From assembly GCA_030833685.1 (NCBI GenBank), contig JAURGS010000079.1, positions 1-9,988 on the forward strand: 9,988 nucleotides of DNA. Direction: 5' to 3'. Positions 6,007 through 9,988 of the stretch are shown one piece after another (the stretch's first letter is position 1; every line of letters starts with the position of its first letter). The DNA is from Rhodoferax sp. (GTDB taxonomy: Bacteria; Pseudomonadota; Gammaproteobacteria; Burkholderiales; Burkholderiaceae_C). The notes beneath the pieces were generated by a model, which saw nothing but the letters and a program-made list of their open reading frames with translations, searched no databases and was not told where the DNA came from. The translations under genes and the position numbers were made by a program.

Positions 6007-6644
6007 TGGTGATTGAGTCAGCAGACATTACAGCAGTCATCCTCGCTGGCGGACGCGGGTCACGCATGGGTGGTGTCGATAAGGGACTGCAAAACTTCAA
6101 CGGCATGCCGCTGGCGCTGCAAACGGTCACCCGATTGCAGATCGGTGGTGGCGTTGCTGAGATCATGGTCAATGCCAACCGCAACCTTGGCGCGTACGAA
6201 TCTTTCGGGTATCCGGTCTGGCCGGACACCCAGGCAGATTACCCTGGTCCCCTGGCGGGATTTTTAACTGGCTTGGAGCATTGCGAGACGCCCTACTTAC
6301 TCACCGTACCGTGTGATACACCCCTTCTTCCGCTGGATTTGGCCAGTCGCCTGGCCAAGGGGCTCGATGCCCACCAGGCCGATATCGCCATGGCGTGTGC
6401 CCCCGAGGAGGATGCACAAGGGAAGTTGCAAATGCGTACCCAGCCCGTTTTCTGCTTGATGAAAATCTCGCTGATGGAAAGCCTGCTGACCTTTATGACC
6501 GGGGGCGGCCGAAAGATTGATGCGTGGACTCAGCAGCACAAGACTGTCGAGGTCTTGTTTGACCAAGCGCATGATGACCCCAAGGCGTTTTTCAATGCCA
6601 ACACCCTTGGTGAGTTGCAAAAACTCGAAGCCTATAGGCCATGA
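6006..6644 (+). CDS. mobA: Molybdenum cofactor guanylyltransferase
   Basis: MobA transfers GMP from GTP to the molybdopterin cofactor, releasing PPi and making the MGD form used by the DMSO reductase family, for example nitrate reductases and formate dehydrogenases. The 212-residue protein has the nucleotide-binding N-terminus LAGGRGSRMGG-VDKG (13-27) with the conserved Lys26, the PGPLAG segment, and the metal-binding Asp104 in TVPCDTPLLP. This is the normal arrangement for MobA, and the length fits. The ATG at 6006 overlaps the moaA stop as TGATG; a G-rich stretch at 5998-6002 is the only candidate ribosome-binding sequence and also encodes the MoaA Gly-Gly tail. Its end overlaps the moeA start by 4 nt (ATGA), so the three genes are probably translationally coupled. 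Its presence implies that the host has at least one enzyme using the dinucleotide cofactor. A MocA-type cytidylyltransferase is the alternative, but the LAGG...RMGG motif and the gene context favour MobA. Confidence 0.94.
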   Translation: MVIESADITAVILAGGRGSRMGGVDKGLQNFNGMPLALQTVTRLQIGGGVAEIMVNANRNLGAYESFGYPVWPDTQADYPGPLAGFLTGLEHCETPYLLTVPCDTPLLPLDLASRLAKGLDAHQADIAMACAPEEDAQGKLQMRTQPVFCLMKISLMESLLTFMTGGGRKIDAWTQQHKTVEVLFDQAHDDPKAFFNANTLGELQKLEAYRP

Positions 6645-7936
6645 ATTCCCTGGCTGACATTGCTGCAGCCTTGCAAGGCTACGACCCGAAGGCCTTGAGC
6701 GCAGACACCGTCGGGCGCTTTTTGCATGCAATGGTCACGACGCCTGAACAGACCGAGGAAGTCGGCGTGTTTGACGCGCTAGGCCGTGTATTGGCCCAGG
6801 ATGTGATCTCGCCCTTGAGCGTTCCACCCCACGACAACTCGGCCATGGACGGCTACGCGTTCAGCGGCGATCAACTGCGCAACGACACGGAACTGACGCT
6901 GACTTCAGTGGCCACCGTGATGGCAGGCAAGGCTTGGCGCGGCGAAGTCAAAGGCGGGCAATGCGTGCGCATCATGACTGGCGCCATCATGCCTGACGGA
7001 CTCGATACGGTAGCGCCGCAAGAGTTTTGCCAAGTGCAAGGTATGCAAGTCACCATTCCCAAAGGTGTTCTAAAGCCAGGCGACAACCGTCGGCTTTTGG
7101 GTGAGGACCTAATGCAGGGACAGGCGGCGCTCAAGCGAGGGCAGATCCTGGGGCCTGCGTCGCTTGGACTGATTGCAAGCCTGGGGCTGGCGAAGATTCG
7201 TGTTTTTGTTCGCGTCAAGGTTGCCTATTTTTCAACCGGTGATGAAATCCTCAGCCTTGGGCAAGCGCCGCGCGAAGGCGCGGTGTACGACAGCAACCGC
7301 TACACCGTGTTTGGCCTTCTTCAGCGCCTCGGTTGTGAAGTGATCGACATGGGCGTGGTGCGGGATCAGCCAGAAGAACTTGAAGCGGCGTTTATCCAGG
7401 CTGCGGTAAAAGCCGATGCCATCATCACCAGTGGCGGAGTCAGCGTGGGTGAAGCAGACCACACCAAAGCGATGATGAAGAAGCTGGGCGACGTCGCGTT
7501 TTGGCGAATCGCCATGCGCCCTGGCCGCCCGATGGCAGTCGGTCGCTTGGACCGGGCCCGTCTGCCACAGCCGGCAAAAGGCCAGGCCATCTTGTTTGGC
7601 CTGCCCGGCAATCCGGTGGCGGTGATGGTGACGTTCCTGGCATTTGTGCGCCCGGCGCTGCTACGCATGATGGGGGCTTTAAGCGAACCCATACCCCTGT
7701 TGCAAGCCCAAAGTGTGCAAAAGTTACGCAAAAAACCAGGGCGTACCGAGTACCAACGTGGCAAGGTCAGTCGAGCGGAAAACGGAACGCTGCAGGTCAG
7801 CGCGATTGGCAATCAGGGCTCGGGGGTTTTGAGCTCCATGGTTCAAGCCAACGGGCTGATCGTGCTGCACCATGAGCAAGGTGATATCAACCCCGGCGAT
7901 ACGGTCGATGTCATGATGTTTGATGGGCTGATCTAA
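6641..7936 (+). CDS. moeA: Molybdopterin molybdenumtransferase
   Basis: MoeA inserts molybdate into adenylylated molybdopterin, the step before guanylylation by MobA. The 431-residue protein shows the ordered family blocks: PHDNSAMDGYAF (63-74) in the N-terminal domain, RIMTGAIMPDG starting at 110, the molybdate-site STGDE (198-202), the MogA-like fold block TSGGVSVGEADH (263-274), MRPGRPMAVG after 285, LPGNP (321-325), and a C-terminal beta-barrel domain IV (about 350-431) with KPGRTEYQRG. All blocks are complete. It starts inside the mobA stop (ATGA) and ends 3 nt before the GTG start of hpnD, so the squalene genes look like part of the same transcript. A MogA/MoeA paralogue with another role is unlikely given the moaA-mobA context. 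Confidence 0.97.
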   Translation: MNSLADIAAALQGYDPKALSADTVGRFLHAMVTTPEQTEEVGVFDALGRVLAQDVISPLSVPPHDNSAMDGYAFSGDQLRNDTELTLTSVATVMAGKAWRGEVKGGQCVRIMTGAIMPDGLDTVAPQEFCQVQGMQVTIPKGVLKPGDNRRLLGEDLMQGQAALKRGQILGPASLGLIASLGLAKIRVFVRVKVAYFSTGDEILSLGQAPREGAVYDSNRYTVFGLLQRLGCEVIDMGVVRDQPEELEAAFIQAAVKADAIITSGGVSVGEADHTKAMMKKLGDVAFWRIAMRPGRPMAVGRLDRARLPQPAKGQAILFGLPGNPVAVMVTFLAFVRPALLRMMGALSEPIPLLQAQSVQKLRKKPGRTEYQRGKVSRAENGTLQVSAIGNQGSGVLSSMVQANGLIVLHHEQGDINPGDTVDVMMFDGLI

Positions 7937-7939
7937 GCC

Positions 7940-8779
7940 GTGACGCCACAACGTTATGTGCAGGACAAAGCTGCATCATCTGGCAGCAGCTTCTACTACG
8001 CGTTTCTGTTCCTTCCAGCGAAACCCCGCGCCGCCATCACAGCGTTTTACGCCTTCTGTCGCGAGATCGATGACGTTGTTGACGACGTACAGGACCCAAG
8101 CGTTGCCGCCGCCAAGCTCAGCTGGTGGGAAGGTGAGATTTCCAGCACCTTTGCAGGTAACCCCAGCCACCCGGTGATGCAGGCGCTTTGGCCCCTGGCT
8201 GCCCAATACGACATAGCCCAGGGCCAATTAAGGGCCATTGTCTCGGGCTGTCGCATGGACCTGTCCCAAAACCGATACCTGGACTATGCTGCCCTGCAAA
8301 GCTATTGCCACCTGGTAGCAGGTGTGGTCGGCGAGGTGGCCGCACGTATCTTTGGCCAACGCGATGCCCAAACCACGGCCTATGCGCACACCTTGGGCCA
8401 GGCGCTGCAGCTGACCAACATCATCCGCGATGTGGGTGAGGACGCACGGCGCGGGCGTATCTATTTGCCACTTGATGAGCTTCGCTCGCACGAGGTGACG
8501 GTGCAGGACTTGCTTCAGGGCCGATACAGCCCGGGCTTCAAAACCCTCATGCAATTTCAGACTGAACGCGCTCGAGGCTTGTACGCCCAGGCGCTATCGC
8601 TGCTACCCGAGCGCGACCGACGCGCCCAAAAACCAGGTTTGATGATGGCTAGCATTTATCGAACCTTGCTCGATGAGATCGAAAAATCTGACTTTCAAGT
8701 ACTGCACCAACGCATCAGTCTGACCCCTCTGCGCAAATTCTGGCTTGCCTGGAAAGTGCAGGCGCTTGGCCGTATTTAG
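7940..8779 (+). CDS. hpnD: Presqualene diphosphate synthase
   Basis: HpnD condenses two farnesyl diphosphates to presqualene diphosphate, releasing PPi. It acts in the three-enzyme HpnC/D/E route to squalene that feeds hopanoid synthesis. The 279-residue protein has the trans-isoprenyl diphosphate synthase fold with both Asp-rich motifs: DDVVDD (44-49) after FCREI, and NIIRDVGEDARRGR (160-173, Asp164 and Asp168). The opening QDKAASSGSSFYYAFLFLP and the C-terminal RKFWLAWKVQALG are typical of HpnD rather than HpnC. The start is a GTG at 7940: the conserved opening QDKAASSGSSFYY would be lost with any later start. There is no clear Shine-Dalgarno, and the start is only 3 nt after the moeA stop, so translational coupling is likely. 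Phytoene synthase (CrtB) is a related alternative, but the following hpnE makes HpnD the better call. Confidence 0.9.
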   Translation: MTPQRYVQDKAASSGSSFYYAFLFLPAKPRAAITAFYAFCREIDDVVDDVQDPSVAAAKLSWWEGEISSTFAGNPSHPVMQALWPLAAQYDIAQGQLRAIVSGCRMDLSQNRYLDYAALQSYCHLVAGVVGEVAARIFGQRDAQTTAYAHTLGQALQLTNIIRDVGEDARRGRIYLPLDELRSHEVTVQDLLQGRYSPGFKTLMQFQTERARGLYAQALSLLPERDRRAQKPGLMMASIYRTLLDEIEKSDFQVLHQRISLTPLRKFWLAWKVQALGRI

Positions 8780-8781
8780 AC

Positions 8782-9988
8782 ATGATGGGAGCGCCTGCAA
8801 GCAGGATCGGCGTCATTGGAGCGGGCTGGTCTGGCTTGTGTGCAGCCGTCGCCGCTGTGCAAGCTGGGCACCAGGTTTGCGTTTTTGAAGCCAGTGCCCA
8901 CCTGGGCGGGCGGGCCCGGCGCCTGGAACACGTGTTGCCCAATGGTCAACCGGTAACGCTGGACAACGGCCAACATATTTTGATTGGTGCCTACCGGCGT
9001 ACCTTGGCGTTGATGGCGCTTGTAGGGCTCGATCAGCATGCAGCTTTTCTTCAAAGCCCGCTTCGTTTGCGCTATCACGACGGCGGCGGTTTAGCGCTGC
9101 CGGACTGGCCCAGCCCTCTGGACGCCATCGCTGGTGTACTGTCAGCCCGCGGCTGGTCAGCGTTTGATCGTTGGTCGCTGGTGCGTCACATGTGGCATTG
9201 GCGACGAGCAGGATTTCGCTGCGAAGCGCAACTCAGCGTCCAAGCGCTTTGTCAAAATCTTTCGCCCCGCGTTTTTCATGAGCTGATTGAACCGCTGTGC
9301 GTTTCCGCGCTCAACACCCCATCAGAGACGGCCAGTGCTCAGGTTTTTTTGCGGGTGCTACAGGACAGCCTTTTGGGGCCCCGGGGCAGTTCCCATGTCT
9401 TGCTACCCCGGTGCGATCTCGGCGCCCTGCTGCCCCATCCGGCCAGTTCATGGCTTACGGCACGGGGTGCGCGCATCCTCACCCGTCGGCGCGTTCGAAG
9501 TGTGCAACGCGACGGCGTTGGCTGGCAGGTTGAAGGAGAGGCCTTCGATCAAGTGATCCTGGCCACCTCTGCAACACACGCACAGTACCTGCTTGAAGCC
9601 AGCGCAAGCCAGATGACGCCGCCTGATCAAGCCGCAATCGATGCCTGGCTGAAAAAAGCTTGCGCCCTGAGGTTCGAAGCGATCACCACGGTTTACGCCT
9701 GGGCTGAAAATGCCCAACTGGTTCAACCGATGCTGGCGCTGCGCTCTGATGGTCCTCAGGCACCAGCCCAGTTTGTTTTCGATCGAGGACGACTCGAAGG
9801 TCCATCAGGATTGCTCGCCTTTGTGGTGAGCGCCAGCCAAGGTGAGCGCGAAGATCTGCAAAACCGGGTACTGGGCCAGGCGTTTACCCAACTGGGCTTA
9901 CGACTGGCACCGGTCTTGACAGTGGTCGAGAAACAGGCCACGTTCGCTTGCACCCCAGGACTCGTTCGGCCGAGCACCCAGGTCTTGA
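8782..9988 (+). CDS. hpnE: Hydroxysqualene dehydroxylase, FAD-dependent (partial, runs off right edge)
   Basis: HpnE removes the hydroxyl group from hydroxysqualene to give squalene, the last step of the HpnC/D/E route. The reading frame is open from the ATG at 8782 (or the ATG directly after it) to the window end, giving 402 codons without a stop. The N-terminus is a Rossmann FAD-binding fold: RIGVIGAGWSGLCAA with GxGxxG at 13-18, the acidic residue E36 in VFEAS, then LGGRARR. LDNGQHILIGAYRRTL, EPLCVSALNTP and SAQVFLRVLQDSLLG are family-typical blocks. The last visible residues (FACTPGLVRPSTQVL) match the segment just before the C-terminal GD-containing FAD-binding end, so roughly 30-50 residues are probably missing. 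It starts 2 nt after hpnD stops. A phytoene desaturase-like oxidoreductase is the alternative; the hpnD neighbour and the NGQH block favour HpnE. Confidence 0.9.
   Translation, partial: MMGAPASRIGVIGAGWSGLCAAVAAVQAGHQVCVFEASAHLGGRARRLEHVLPNGQPVTLDNGQHILIGAYRRTLALMALVGLDQHAAFLQSPLRLRYHDGGGLALPDWPSPLDAIAGVLSARGWSAFDRWSLVRHMWHWRRAGFRCEAQLSVQALCQNLSPRVFHELIEPLCVSALNTPSETASAQVFLRVLQDSLLGPRGSSHVLLPRCDLGALLPHPASSWLTARGARILTRRRVRSVQRDGVGWQVEGEAFDQVILATSATHAQYLLEASASQMTPPDQAAIDAWLKKACALRFEAITTVYAWAENAQLVQPMLALRSDGPQAPAQFVFDRGRLEGPSGLLAFVVSASQGEREDLQNRVLGQAFTQLGLRLAPVLTVVEKQATFACTPGLVRPSTQVL

Noticed and set aside
7940..8779. Phytoene synthase (crtB) of a carotenoid pathway
   Set aside because: The opening and closing blocks fit HpnD, and the following FAD enzyme has HpnE-type blocks rather than those of a phytoene desaturase.
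1..9988. Mobile element, prophage, defence island, CRISPR array or RNA gene
   Set aside because: All coding space is taken by intact housekeeping-type genes of similar codon character, with no transposase, integrase, direct-repeat array or tRNA/rRNA-like sequence seen.

Overview
The window looks like chromosomal housekeeping DNA from a betaproteobacterium, most likely Burkholderiales and close to Comamonadaceae. The basis is the moderately high GC content judged by eye, the dense packing of genes, and the character of the proteins (a COG3146-type acyltransferase, HpnD/HpnE-type squalene genes, a K+-independent H+-pyrophosphatase). This placement comes from recognising protein families, not from a search.

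Layout, left to right. The 5' end of a glutamine-dependent NAD+ synthetase gene (nadE, minus strand, positions 1-591) leaves the window on the left. Only 15 bp away a COG3146/DUF482 GNAT-like acyltransferase gene (607-1812) is transcribed divergently. It ends 13 bp from the end of a convergent soluble inorganic pyrophosphatase gene (ppa, minus, 1826-2371), with a small hairpin between and within their ends. A 251-bp intergenic region rich in inverted repeats separates ppa from a divergent membrane H+-pyrophosphatase gene (hppA, 2623-4692), which ends in a strong rho-independent terminator (4715-4750). A short leader (4751-4845) then opens a tightly packed five-gene run on the plus strand: moaA (4846-6006), mobA (6006-6644), moeA (6641-7936), hpnD (7940-8779) and hpnE (8782 to beyond the right edge). 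Every junction in this run is an overlap of 1-4 nt or a gap of 2-3 nt.

How the genes work together. MoaA, MobA and MoeA belong to molybdenum cofactor synthesis: the radical-SAM first step, molybdate insertion, and attachment of GMP to give the bis-MGD type of cofactor. HpnD and HpnE belong to the HpnC/D/E route from farnesyl diphosphate to squalene, the hopanoid precursor; hpnC is not in the window. The two pyrophosphatases dispose of PPi, one in the cytoplasm as heat and one at the membrane coupled to proton pumping. NadE, MobA and HpnD all release PPi.

There is no sign of a mobile element, prophage, CRISPR array, RNA gene or novel defence-like system. The points worth a second look are the divergent soluble/membrane pyrophosphatase pair and its inverted repeats, a six-codon ORF and 10-bp direct repeat at the moaA start, and the joining of molybdenum cofactor genes to squalene genes in one apparent transcription unit. 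No intergenic stretch exceeds 300 bp.
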